Source: an uncultured Aquimarina sp. (GTDB taxonomy: Bacteria > Bacteroidota > Bacteroidia > Flavobacteriales > Flavobacteriaceae). Taken from it: a stretch of DNA of 64,000 nt. Positions within the stretch are counted from its first letter, which is position 1. Each line of letters opens with the position of its first letter. Of this stretch, positions 27,659 through 36,625 are shown in pieces. A program made the position numbers and the translations under genes. Under the pieces are notes generated by a model. That model was not told the DNA's origin. It saw nothing but the letters and a program-made list of their open reading frames with translations, and did not search any database. The stretch is from positions 1-64,000 of the forward strand of contig CANMFM010000014.1 of assembly GCA_947497175.1 (NCBI GenBank). The letters run 5' to 3'.

Positions 27659-28182
27659 TTTACTTTTTGATTATAAGACTGATTTTCTAATTGGGGATCA
27701 ACTAAGAATTTTCCACTTAAAAATTTACGCCCAATCAATACCGGAAAACGCATGTCTTCTCTAGAAGATAATGTTAAGGTTATAGGAAATGTTTGGTTAA
27801 ATACTGTAATTTGAGTTCGAATGGCGTATCGCACTTCTACTTTGCCATTGCTACTTTTTACAGCAGAAATATCATAGTTTTTGAACGTAAATCTTTTTCC
27901 GTTATACTCAGGATGTGTAGCATCTAAAAAACCACATTGCAAGGTTTGATCAATTTCACGAATATCTATACAATGAATAGATGATGTATACGCACCGGTA
28001 TCCATCTTAACATCAATATCTTTTAATTCTAAAAGAGGAAAATCTACTTTATCAGTCCTGCCGATTATTTTTTTTTCTTTTTCCAAAAAAAACAAATTAA
28101 CAATAGAACTACTAATGTAAGAAAAAACATAATGTATTGCATTGAATCCTTCGTTTTTAATATTGGAATCACGGGCAAACAA
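27655..28182 (-). CDS. Retropepsin-like protease linked to RimK (RimB-type)
   Basis: 175 aa as called. The domain begins at about [14 protein letters not shown]; the aspartyl-protease motif [11 protein letters not shown] is followed by [13 protein letters not shown] and [12 protein letters not shown], the family pattern formerly called putative ATP-dependent zinc protease. The N-terminal ~35 residues ([13 protein letters not shown] onward) look non-family or membrane-inserting, so a later TTG near residue 33 could be the real start. It overlaps rimK by 4 bases. In Pseudomonas a similar protease trims RimK-added residues; the same editing role is inferred. Confidence 0.8.
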   Translation of the reverse strand: MFARDSNIKNEGFNAIHYVFSYISSSIVNLFFLEKEKKIIGRTDKVDFPLLELKDIDVKMDTGAYTSSIHCIDIREIDQTLQCGFLDATHPEYNGKRFTFKNYDISAVKSSNGKVEVRYAIRTQITVFNQTFPITLTLSSREDMRFPVLIGRKFLSGKFLVDPQLENQSYNQKVK

Positions 28183-28253
28183 GATTTAACAAAATTTAAA
28201 CCCTATAAGTTTGTATACAGATACGGGTAAACTCTTAACTTTACCGTTAGAAT

Positions 28254-30059
28254 ATGCAACACGCTTCTTTAGACATACAAATTAAAACATTACCGACAGG
28301 CCCTGGAGTATATCAGTATTATGACAAAGATGATAAATTACTGTATATCGGTAAAGCCAAAAACCTTAAAAAAAGGGTAGCTTCTTATTTTACTAAAAAC
28401 CATGATAATTATAAAACCAAGGTTCTTGTAAAAAAAATCCATTCTATACGACATATTGTTGTCGAAACCGAAACCGATGCATTACTATTAGAGAATAATC
28501 TAATTAAAAAACATCAACCCAGGTTTAATGTGATGTTAAAGGATGATAAAACATATCCATGGATATGCATCAAAAAAGAGCGTTTTCCCAGAGTTTTTCC
28601 TACCAGAAACTTGATCAAAGATGGCTCAGAATATTATGGACCATACACTAATTTCAAAACCGTAAATACACTATTAGATTTAATCAAGGGATTATATCAA
28701 CTAAGAACGTGCAATTATGACTTATCGCAGGAAAAAATAGATAATGGCAAATATAAAGTGTGTCTCGAATATCATTTAGGTAATTGTAAAGGCCCTTGTG
28801 AAGGATTACAGCCTGAAGAAGAATACAATGAAAACCTAGAAGCTATACGACAAATTGTAAAGGGTAACTTCAAAGATTCTTTGAATCGATTTAGACAACA
28901 AATGACCAAGCACGCTGAGAAAATGGAATTTGAAGATGCCCAACGCATAAAGGAAAAAATTGACGTTTTAGAGAAATATCAAGCCAAATCTACAGTTGTT
29001 AATCCTAAAATAAGCAATGTTGATGTATTTTCGATCGTCTCAGACGAATCTTACGGCTATGTCAATTTTCTTCAAGTATCGTATGGGTCTATAATAAGAT
29101 CGCATACTACAGAGATTAAAAAGAAGTTAGACGAAACCGATAAAGAGCTTCTAGAATTAGCTATTATAGATATACGCCAACGTTTTGGGTCTAAATCCAA
29201 AGAAGTATTTGTTCCTTTTAAGGTAAATGTGGGAGAAGGATTAAAGATTACAATCCCACAATTAGGTGACAAGAAGAAAATTGTTGATTTATCCTTGAGA
29301 AATGCTAAATATTACAGACAAGAACGTTTTAAGCAAATAAAGATTATTGATCCTGAGCGTCATGTAAAACGTTTAATGGCACAAATGAAGAAGGATCTTA
29401 GATTACCGGAAGAACCAAGACATATAGAATGTTTTGATAATTCTAACATTCAGGGAACAAACCCTGTTGCTGCCTGTGTGGTTTTTAAAAATGGGAAACC
29501 CAGTAAAAAAGAGTATCGAAAATTTAATATAAAAACGGTAGAAGGACCAAATGATTTTGCCTCTATGGAAGAGGTGGTATACCGAAGATATAAACGCCTA
29601 TTAGATGAAGAACAACCCTTGCCACAACTTATTATTGTCGATGGAGGAAAAGGACAGCTCTCGTCTGGATTAAAAGCTCTGGATGACCTTAAGTTAAGAG
29701 GGAAAATCACAATTATTGGTATCGCAAAAAGATTAGAAGAAATTTATTACCCAGGAGACTCTATCCCTCTATATTTGGATAAAAAATCAGAAACATTAAA
29801 AGTTGTGCAGCACTTAAGAAACGAAGCACACCGATTTGGGATTACTTTCCATAGACAAAAAAGAAGTAAATCAGCATTAGACACTGAGCTTGATGCCATA
29901 CCAGGCATTGGAGAAAAAACAGTAGTAGAGTTATTAAAAAATTTTAGATCCGTAAAGAGAATACGCGAAGCATCAAAAGAAGAGTTAGCTCAAGTGATAG
30001 GAGATTCTCGCGCAACCAAAGTATTTAATTATTATCTTTCAAAAAAAGACAAGCTGTGA
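28254..30059 (+). CDS. uvrC: Excinuclease ABC subunit C
   Basis: 601 aa. GIY-YIG nuclease domain at the N-terminus (PGVYQYYDKDDKLLYIGKAK), UVR motif at ~210-240 (EFEDAQRIKEKIDVL), the RNase H-like C-terminal nuclease (ECFDNSNIQGT, IIVDGGKGQL) and two helix-hairpin-helix motifs near the end (AIPGIGEKTVVELL). It makes both incisions around UvrAB-marked DNA lesions. Its stop overlaps the GTG start of the next gene by four bases (GTGA), so the patatin gene is translationally coupled. Confidence 0.97.
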   Translation: MQHASLDIQIKTLPTGPGVYQYYDKDDKLLYIGKAKNLKKRVASYFTKNHDNYKTKVLVKKIHSIRHIVVETETDALLLENNLIKKHQPRFNVMLKDDKTYPWICIKKERFPRVFPTRNLIKDGSEYYGPYTNFKTVNTLLDLIKGLYQLRTCNYDLSQEKIDNGKYKVCLEYHLGNCKGPCEGLQPEEEYNENLEAIRQIVKGNFKDSLNRFRQQMTKHAEKMEFEDAQRIKEKIDVLEKYQAKSTVVNPKISNVDVFSIVSDESYGYVNFLQVSYGSIIRSHTTEIKKKLDETDKELLELAIIDIRQRFGSKSKEVFVPFKVNVGEGLKITIPQLGDKKKIVDLSLRNAKYYRQERFKQIKIIDPERHVKRLMAQMKKDLRLPEEPRHIECFDNSNIQGTNPVAACVVFKNGKPSKKEYRKFNIKTVEGPNDFASMEEVVYRRYKRLLDEEQPLPQLIIVDGGKGQLSSGLKALDDLKLRGKITIIGIAKRLEEIYYPGDSIPLYLDKKSETLKVVQHLRNEAHRFGITFHRQKRSKSALDTELDAIPGIGEKTVVELLKNFRSVKRIREASKEELAQVIGDSRATKVFNYYLSKKDKL

Positions 30060-32341
30060 CAATTAAACAAAGTATAAAGACTGTTTTGATCAAAACATCC
30101 CTTATGATCATATTCTTTGTTTCGTTTTTGACATGGTCACAAGAAAAACAAGTTACAGAAACTCTAGACCCTCCTGCTACACAAGATGTTAAAGTGGGTT
30201 TAGTGCTAAGTGGAGGTGGGGCAAAGGGATTAGCGCATATCGGCGCTTTAAAAGTAATTGAAAAATCAGGTATTCGTATTGATTATATCGGTGGAACCAG
30301 TATGGGAGCTATTGTAGGAGCTTTGTATGCTTCAGGGTATCGGGCACAAGAACTTGATTCTATTTTTAGAGCTGTAGATTTTGACAAATTTATACAGGAT
30401 CAACTTCCTAGAGATGCTAAAACATTTTATGAGCGCGAAGACTCTGAAAAATATGCAATAAGTCTACCTTTTGATAATTTCAAAATTGGTCTACCCGTAG
30501 GGCTTTCGAAGGGACAAAATTTTTATAATCAATTTTCCCGATACACCTCACATGTTAATGATGTTAAAGATTTTGGAAAGCTACCCATTCCTTTCTTCTG
30601 TATGGCCACAAATATAGAAACAGGAAAACAGGTGCTTCTGGATAAAGGGTATTTACCCGAGGCTGTTGCAGCCAGTGGAGCACTACCATCTATATTTAGC
30701 CCAATAGAATTAGACGGAGTTTTAATGACCGATGGTGGAGTTTCAAATAATTTTCCGGTAAAAGAGATTAGAGATAAAGGCGCTGAAATTGTTATCGGAA
30801 TCGATGTTCAGGATAGTCTTATGTCTGGAGAACAGCTAAATTCTGTAGATAATATTCTATTGCAAATTAGCAACTTCAGAACCTATAATGCTATGAAAGA
30901 TAAAATCCCCGAAACCGATATCCATATCAAACCTGAAATAATGGAATTTTCGGTAATGTCTTTTGATAAAGCAGACCAAATTATTGCCAGCGGAGAAAAA
31001 GCTGCGCTTGATAATTATGAAAAACTAAAAACAATAGCCACACGCCAAAAACCATCAAAACCAAAACCAAGAATTCCCAAGAAGAACGATACCATATCCA
31101 TTCGTAGTTTAATTATATTAGGTAGTAAACGCTATACGAGAGCTTATATAAGAGGTAAGCTAAAGCTAAAAGTTCCGAGTATCACCACCTATGATAAACT
31201 AAATGAAGGGATTAACAACCTGTCAGCTACAGGAAATTTTGATCGTGTAAGTCATCGATTAGTAGACAAAAAAGAAGGAAAGGAGCTTATTCTTAACCTA
31301 AAGGAAAGTGATAATAAGATGTTATTGCGTTTTGCACTGCATTATGATGATTTATATCAAACTGCAGCCTTAGTAAATGTCACCAGAAAAAGTCTGTTTT
31401 TCAACAATGATGTACTCTCAGCAGACGTGGCTCTTGGGGATAATGTTCGTTACAACCTCGATTATTATATTGATAAAGGATTCTACTGGAGTACAGGATT
31501 AAAATATAGTTATACAAATTTTTCCAAGGTAATTGACTTTGACTTTGTCGGGCAATTTAGAGAAATCCCTGACCTTGGGATTAATACTATTGATGTCGAT
31601 TATACCGACTTTAATGCCCAGATTTATGCAGAAACACTTTTAAACCAAACCTTTTCTGTTGGATTAGGAGCCGAATTTAAAAGACTAAGAATTATTTCAG
31701 AAACATTTGGAGAAGACGAGAGTCAAATCCCAAGAACAGTTTTTGATGACAGTGACTATTGGAGCGCTTTTGGATATTATAAACTAGATACATATGACAA
31801 TAAATATTTTCCTAAAAGAGGGATTCTATTTGAAGGAGATATTCATACATATCTGATTTCTTCCGATTTTACCAATACTTTTGATGAGTTTTCTATTACC
31901 AAAGCACAATTAGGGTATGCAATGCCATTGTCAGATAAAATAGCTTTAAATATTAGCTTTGAGGCCGGCACCAAAATTGGAAAAACATCGCTGAACTCTT
32001 TAGATTTTCTACTTGGTGGTTTTGGAGCAAAAACTATCAATAATTTTATTCCTTTTTATGGATATGACTTTTTAGGTATTACCGGACAAAGTTTTGCTAA
32101 AGCTTTGGTAACTTTTGATTATGAAATCTTTAAGAAAAATCACTTAAATGCTTCTGCAAATTTTGCAAATGTGGGCAATAAATTATTTAGTAGCGGAAGA
32201 TGGTTTGAGAGCCCAGAATTTTCTGGCTATGCTTTAGGGTATGGGCTCGAAACCTTTGCAGGCCCTGTACAAATCAAATATTCATTTTCTCCAGAGTTAG
32301 ACCAAAGCAAATGGTATTTTAGTGTTGGCTTTTGGTTTTAA
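30056..32341 (+). CDS. Patatin-like phospholipase with C-terminal outer-membrane barrel
   Basis: 761 aa, starting at a GTG coupled to uvrC. A signal-type hydrophobic segment (~12-30) is followed by a patatin domain (~45-240): oxyanion loop GGGAKGLAHIG, nucleophile S82 in GGTSMGAIVG, and catalytic Asp ~226 in MTDGGVSNN. A POTRA-like module (~345-420, SIRSLIILGSKRYTR) and an Omp85/surface-antigen barrel to the C-terminus (ending WYFSVGFWF) complete it. This is the PlpD-type fused architecture (autotransported lipase on the outer membrane). It is not an obvious partner of uvrC functionally. Confidence 0.9.
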   Translation: MTIKQSIKTVLIKTSLMIIFFVSFLTWSQEKQVTETLDPPATQDVKVGLVLSGGGAKGLAHIGALKVIEKSGIRIDYIGGTSMGAIVGALYASGYRAQELDSIFRAVDFDKFIQDQLPRDAKTFYEREDSEKYAISLPFDNFKIGLPVGLSKGQNFYNQFSRYTSHVNDVKDFGKLPIPFFCMATNIETGKQVLLDKGYLPEAVAASGALPSIFSPIELDGVLMTDGGVSNNFPVKEIRDKGAEIVIGIDVQDSLMSGEQLNSVDNILLQISNFRTYNAMKDKIPETDIHIKPEIMEFSVMSFDKADQIIASGEKAALDNYEKLKTIATRQKPSKPKPRIPKKNDTISIRSLIILGSKRYTRAYIRGKLKLKVPSITTYDKLNEGINNLSATGNFDRVSHRLVDKKEGKELILNLKESDNKMLLRFALHYDDLYQTAALVNVTRKSLFFNNDVLSADVALGDNVRYNLDYYIDKGFYWSTGLKYSYTNFSKVIDFDFVGQFREIPDLGINTIDVDYTDFNAQIYAETLLNQTFSVGLGAEFKRLRIISETFGEDESQIPRTVFDDSDYWSAFGYYKLDTYDNKYFPKRGILFEGDIHTYLISSDFTNTFDEFSITKAQLGYAMPLSDKIALNISFEAGTKIGKTSLNSLDFLLGGFGAKTINNFIPFYGYDFLGITGQSFAKALVTFDYEIFKKNHLNASANFANVGNKLFSSGRWFESPEFSGYALGYGLETFAGPVQIKYSFSPELDQSKWYFSVGFWF

Positions 32342-32594
32342 ATCCTGATGAATTCTCGGCATCTAAACACTACAGATTTTAATATCTTTGAAGAACCTGT
32401 CTATATTGCCACTTTTCTCTGATATCTTTCTATTTAGTAAAGAAAATATTTCCGATATTTGTATCACTATGAGCTTGTTCTGGCAGGATTTACTACTATT
32501 ATTACACTATCTGATTAAACGCAATCCAGAATAGGTTAGGTTATCTTTGATCATTATATTAAAAATAATCGTTTACTATCAAAATATTACTATC
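32342..32594. other. Intergenic leader before hmgA
   Basis: About 250 AT-rich bases without a gene. A TTG at 32547 opens the hmgA frame early, but the extra 16 residues are not family-like. I see no terminator or clear promoter box. Confidence 0.4.
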
Positions 32595-33752
32595 ATGCCT
32601 TTTTATCATACTCTAGGAAAAATACCACCTAAGCGCCATACCATCTTTAAAAAACCAGATGGCAATCTTTATTATGAACAGCTATTTGGCACTATAGGTT
32701 TTGATGGGATGTCAACTAATATGTATCATTGTCATAGACCAACTCAAGTAAAAGAAATAAAAGGAAGCTATAGTGTGGCGCCAAAAATTTCAATAGAAAA
32801 TAACATCAAATCATATCGTTTTCATGGTTTTAAAGTCAATCCCGAAAAAGATTATTTACAAAGCAGAAAAAATGTGCTTACCAATAGTGATGTAAGTATT
32901 ATTTTATCTTCTCCACAAGAATCAACCACTACCTATTTCTACAAAAATACGGATGCCGATGAGCTAATTTTTATTCATCGCGGAAGCGGTAAATTCAGAA
33001 GTCACTTAGGGAACCTTGATTTTAAGTACGGCGATTATATTTTGATTCCCAGAGGGACTATATATAAACTTGATTTTGACACTAGTGATAATCGTTTGTT
33101 TATTGTCGAATCTAGAAGACCTATATATACCCCTAAACGTTATCGTAACTGGTTTGGTCAATTATTAGAACATTCTCCATTTTGTGAGCGAGATCTTAGG
33201 GCTCCTTATGAATTAGAAACTAATGATGAGAAAGGGGATTTTTTGATCAAGATAAAAAAGCAAGACGAGATCTTTGATATGATATATGCTACACATCCTT
33301 TTGATGTCGTTGGATATGATGGGTTTAATTTTCCATATGCATTTTCAATTCATGATTTCGAACCTATAACAGGAAGAGTACATCAACCACCACCTGTACA
33401 TCAAACTTTTGAAACAGATGCCTTTGTCGTATGTTCTTTTGTTCCTAGGCTGTACGATTATCATCCAGATGCTATCCCCGCACCATACAATCACAGTAAT
33501 ATTGATAGTGACGAAGTATTGTATTATGTTGATGGGGATTTTATGAGCAGAAATGATATTGACGCTGGTCATATTTCACTACATCCCGCGGGTATTCCGC
33601 ATGGACCTCATCCCGGAGCTGTAGAAAGAAGTATAGGACAAACCAAAACTGATGAGTTAGCGGTTATGGTAGACACTTTTAAGCCTCTTATGGTTACCGA
33701 AGAAGCCATGAAAATTGCAGATGATGATTATCATAAATCGTGGTTAGAGTAG
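32595..33752 (+). CDS. hmgA: Homogentisate 1,2-dioxygenase
   Basis: Starting at ATG 32595 (MPFYHTLGKIPPKRHTIF) gives 385 aa; the longer TTG start at 32547 is rejected. It is a cupin-fold iron dioxygenase. It shows HRGSGKFRSHLG, GDYILIPRGTIYKL and the iron-site region HPAGIPHGPHPGAVE near the C-terminus. It opens the ring of homogentisate to maleylacetoacetate in tyrosine degradation. hppD, the preceding enzyme of the same pathway, lies ~560 bases downstream, separated by an inserted four-helix-bundle cassette. Confidence 0.93.
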   Translation: MPFYHTLGKIPPKRHTIFKKPDGNLYYEQLFGTIGFDGMSTNMYHCHRPTQVKEIKGSYSVAPKISIENNIKSYRFHGFKVNPEKDYLQSRKNVLTNSDVSIILSSPQESTTTYFYKNTDADELIFIHRGSGKFRSHLGNLDFKYGDYILIPRGTIYKLDFDTSDNRLFIVESRRPIYTPKRYRNWFGQLLEHSPFCERDLRAPYELETNDEKGDFLIKIKKQDEIFDMIYATHPFDVVGYDGFNFPYAFSIHDFEPITGRVHQPPPVHQTFETDAFVVCSFVPRLYDYHPDAIPAPYNHSNIDSDEVLYYVDGDFMSRNDIDAGHISLHPAGIPHGPHPGAVERSIGQTKTDELAVMVDTFKPLMVTEEAMKIADDDYHKSWLE

Positions 33753-34289
33753 TTAATTAGAAAATTGGGTAATGAGATAATAAGAAAATGTTCAAAAGAT
33801 AGAAATGACATTTAACGAAAAATATAAAGACAATATCATTCTAATTAAAAGCTTTGAATTCGTAATGCATATTGTAAAATATACCGAAGAATTAGAGTCT
33901 ATAAAAAAATTCGTTATATCTAAGCAACTTATTAAATCTGGGACTTCAATAGGTGCCAAAATAAAAGAAGCTCAAAATGCAGAAAGTAAAAAAGACTTCA
34001 TTCATAAAATGAAGATTGCCATAAAAGAGGCCGATGAAACTGAATATTGGCTGTACCTTTGTAATTCTATTCAACAGTATCCCTACTCTGATAAATTATT
34101 AAAAGGTTTAGAAGAGAGTATAAAAATCTTCAATCGGATCATAAGCTCTTCAGTCAAATCAATAAATAAAAAAAATGTTAAACTTTAGGACCGACATAAC
34201 TTCCCACATAAGAGCTATGTGGTAATTAGGATTTGATTCATCAAATTCTAATTTATTCAGAGAAAACATTTTCTCATTTTCTAATTAAC
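33752..34289. mobile_element. Candidate mini-cassette: four-helix-bundle gene in inverted repeats
   Basis: A perfect 14-bp inverted repeat GTTAATTAGAAAAT (33752-33765) / ATTTTCTAATTAAC (34276-34289) brackets the four-helix-bundle gene. A second pair GAAAATGTT (33784-33792) / AACATTTTC (34265-34273) lies just inside. Two hairpins follow the gene: CCACATA-AGAGC-TATGTGG (34204-34222) and ATTAGgATTTGA/TCAAATtCTAAT (~34225-34252). There is no transposase, so mobilisation in trans is inferred. Confidence 0.55.
33805..34188 (+). CDS. Four-helix-bundle protein (23S rRNA intervening-sequence family)
   Basis: 127 aa, all helical. The signature FVISKQLIKSGTSIGAKIKEA and KIAIKEADETEYWLYL belongs to the S23/four-helix-bundle family, first found in intervening sequences of 23S rRNA and related to the Avd accessory protein of diversity-generating retroelements. 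No catalytic residues are expected; the basic bundle can bind nucleic acid. It splits hmgA from hppD and is flanked by inverted repeats, so it looks inserted into the tyrosine-catabolism operon. Confidence 0.88.
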   Translation: MTFNEKYKDNIILIKSFEFVMHIVKYTEELESIKKFVISKQLIKSGTSIGAKIKEAQNAESKKDFIHKMKIAIKEADETEYWLYLCNSIQQYPYSDKLLKGLEESIKIFNRIISSSVKSINKKNVKL

Positions 34290-34310
34290 ACATTACTAAA
34301 TTAAAAAAAT

Positions 34311-35450
34311 ATGTCAACTAATATAACACCTCAGGATTTAGAAAAAATAGTACCACAAGCAGAAGATTTTTTACCTCTTCTAGGAACCGATTATGTAGAG
34401 CTTTATGTAGGCAATGCCAAACAAGCGGCTTATTATTATCAAACTGCATGGGGATTTCAACCCATAGCGTATGCAGGGCTAGAAACAGGTCGTAAGGATA
34501 GTGTTTCGTATGTGCTTCAACAGGATAAAATAACAGTAGTACTTACTTCTCCACTTCAACCCGATGGAGATATCAATAAGCATATTAATGCACATGGTGA
34601 TGGTGTAAAAGTAGTTGCCCTTTGGGTGGATGATGCCACCAAAAGTTATGAAGAAACTGTTAAACGTGGTGCTAAATCATTTATGAAGCCAAAAACCGAA
34701 AAAGATGAACACGGTAGTGTTGTGTTTTCGGGAATTCATACCTATGGAGAAACTGTTCATATTTTTGTCGAACGTAAAAATTATCATGGCGCTTTTTTAC
34801 CCGGGTTTACCGCATGGAACAAACCTTACAAAACGGCTCATACCGGATTAAAATTTATAGATCATATGGTAGGAAATGTAGGCTGGAACGAAATGAATAA
34901 GTGGTGTGAATTCTATGCTAAGGTTATGGGATTTGCTCAATTAGTTTCTTTTGATGATAAAGACATTTCTACAGAATATACGGCTTTGATGAGTAAAGTG
35001 ATGAGCAATGGTAATGGTCGTATCAAATTTCCAATAAACGAACCAGCAGAAGGAAGAAAAAAATCTCAGATCGAAGAGTATATCGACTTTTATAATGGAG
35101 CTGGTGTACAACATATGGCTTTAGCAACAGATAATATTATTGAAACTGTTTCTGAGCTTCAAAATCGAGGAGTCGAGTTTCTTACCGTTCCAGCCAGTTA
35201 TTATGAAACGGTATTAGATCGAGTAGGCGAAATAGATGAAGATCTTGCACCTCTTAAAGAATTAGGAATATTAATTGATCGTGATGATGAGGGGTACCTT
35301 CTTCAGATTTTCACCAAACCCGTATTGGATCGACCAACCATGTTTTTTGAAATTATACAACGTAAAGGAGCTCAATCTTTTGGGAAAGGTAATTTTAAAG
35401 CACTATTTGAAGCTATAGAGCGTGAACAAGAGCAACGAGGAACTCTCTAA
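34311..35450 (+). CDS. hppD: 4-Hydroxyphenylpyruvate dioxygenase
   Basis: 379 aa, two vicinal-oxygen-chelate domains (~15-155 and ~180-360). Iron ligands are in GLKFIDHMVGNV, GAGVQHMALATDNI and FFEIIQRKG. It converts 4-hydroxyphenylpyruvate to homogentisate, supplying HmgA. The reaction product and the partial operon fit tyrosine degradation; fumarylacetoacetase is not in the window. Confidence 0.95.
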   Translation: MSTNITPQDLEKIVPQAEDFLPLLGTDYVELYVGNAKQAAYYYQTAWGFQPIAYAGLETGRKDSVSYVLQQDKITVVLTSPLQPDGDINKHINAHGDGVKVVALWVDDATKSYEETVKRGAKSFMKPKTEKDEHGSVVFSGIHTYGETVHIFVERKNYHGAFLPGFTAWNKPYKTAHTGLKFIDHMVGNVGWNEMNKWCEFYAKVMGFAQLVSFDDKDISTEYTALMSKVMSNGNGRIKFPINEPAEGRKKSQIEEYIDFYNGAGVQHMALATDNIIETVSELQNRGVEFLTVPASYYETVLDRVGEIDEDLAPLKELGILIDRDDEGYLLQIFTKPVLDRPTMFFEIIQRKGAQSFGKGNFKALFEAIEREQEQRGTL

Positions 35451-35596
35451 AATGAAACGTTTTACGCTTTTTTAAAAATTCGAATCAAGAATGTTAATAT
35501 CTTATAGAAATTGAAATATTGTGATTATTTTTATAAGTTTTTGTTAAATTTCATAATAAAAAAACGTTTTCGATTGATAATTATTCAAAAAAAGTT

Positions 35597-35718
35597 GATA
35601 TTTGCCACATAGGTGGAGTGGTTACCACCTGTATCTAAAACAATAATTATTCTCATAATTTAAGTTTTTAGTTGGTTAATAAAAGTAAAAAAGAGAGCTG
35701 TGGTGGCTCTCTTTTTTT
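35597..35718 (+). ncRNA. Candidate small RNA with own promoter and terminator
   Basis: Promoter-like TTG (35574-35576), 20-bp spacer, GATATTTG (35597-35604; 7/8 of TAnnTTTG). The predicted transcript begins near 35611 with hairpin AGGTGG-N8-CCACCT (35611-35630), has an AT-rich middle, and ends with AAAGAGAGC (35690-35698) / GCTCTCTTT (35706-35714) and a U-run. About 108 nt; no ORF inside. It could also be a 5' leader, but the terminator would block downstream DUF3108. No known RNA family is assigned. Confidence 0.55.
35690..35718 (+). terminator. Intrinsic terminator of the candidate small RNA
   Basis: Stem AAAGAGAGC / GCTCTCTTT with a 7-nt loop TGTGGTG and a seven-T tail. It lies ~130 bases before the DUF3108 start. 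Confidence 0.88.
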
Positions 35719-35845
35719 GTTTACATTTTAATAGTTTGATAACACTTTCATTTTTATCTCTTTACATTAAATAGTACTTTTGGAATAGAAATTGTAATTA
35801 AGTAGAGAATTATATGTTTATCTATTATTAGTAAAGCCCTGAATT

Positions 35846-36625
35846 ATGAGAAAATCTATTATACTATTACTTTTATTAAGTATCTCCGTTACAGTTTCTG
35901 CTCAAGAAAATCACAAAGCATTTGATTCCGGAGAATGGTTTAGGTTCCGAATACACTACGGTATGTTTACGGCGAGCTATGCGACACTGGAAGTAAAGGA
36001 TGACACTATAAATGATATCCCAGTTCATCATATTGTAGGGATAGGAAAATCTTCTGGGATTTTAAGTGTGTTTTTTAAAGTTGAAGATTACTATGAAACC
36101 TATATCGATAAAAACGAAGTGAAGCCCTATAGGTTTATCCGTAAAATTAATGAAGGTGGCCATACTAAGGATATAGAAATTAATTTTGATCATCAAAAAA
36201 GTCAGGCTTTAGTATTTAATAAAAAGTATAATACAAAACAGAAGTTTCCTATCCAATCCAATGTACAAGATATGATGTCTTCTTTTTATTACTTGCGCAA
36301 TACCATTAAGACATCTTCATTAAAAAAAGGTGATGAGCAATATGTAAATATGTTTTTCGACAATGAAAATTATCCTTTTAAGTTAAAATTCTTAGGTCGA
36401 GAGGTTATTAAAACTAAAATGGGTAAAATTGCATGTTTAAAATTTAGGCCATATGTTATGGCAGATAGGATATTTAAAGAAGAAGAAAGTATGACGGTTT
36501 GGGTTAGTGATGATGACAACCGTATGCCGGTAAGAATAAAAGCTGATATATTAGTAGGCTCTATTAAGGCAGATTTGGATGCTTTCAAGGGGCTTAAACA
36601 TCCTTTTAAAATTCTAGTAGATTAA
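35846..36625 (+). CDS. DUF3108-type exported protein
   Basis: 259 aa. Signal peptide ending at ~VTVSAQ, then a single beta-rich domain: FRIHYGMFTASYATLEV, VHHIVGIGKSSGIL, and a C-terminal strand FRPYVMADRIFKEEESMTVWVSDD. DUF3108 proteins form large beta-barrel-like or lipid-binding-like folds in the periplasm; function unproven. The stop codon directly abuts the start of the tryptophan dioxygenase gene, showing cotranscription. Confidence 0.85.
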   Translation: MRKSIILLLLLSISVTVSAQENHKAFDSGEWFRFRIHYGMFTASYATLEVKDDTINDIPVHHIVGIGKSSGILSVFFKVEDYYETYIDKNEVKPYRFIRKINEGGHTKDIEINFDHQKSQALVFNKKYNTKQKFPIQSNVQDMMSSFYYLRNTIKTSSLKKGDEQYVNMFFDNENYPFKLKFLGREVIKTKMGKIACLKFRPYVMADRIFKEEESMTVWVSDDDNRMPVRIKADILVGSIKADLDAFKGLKHPFKILVD

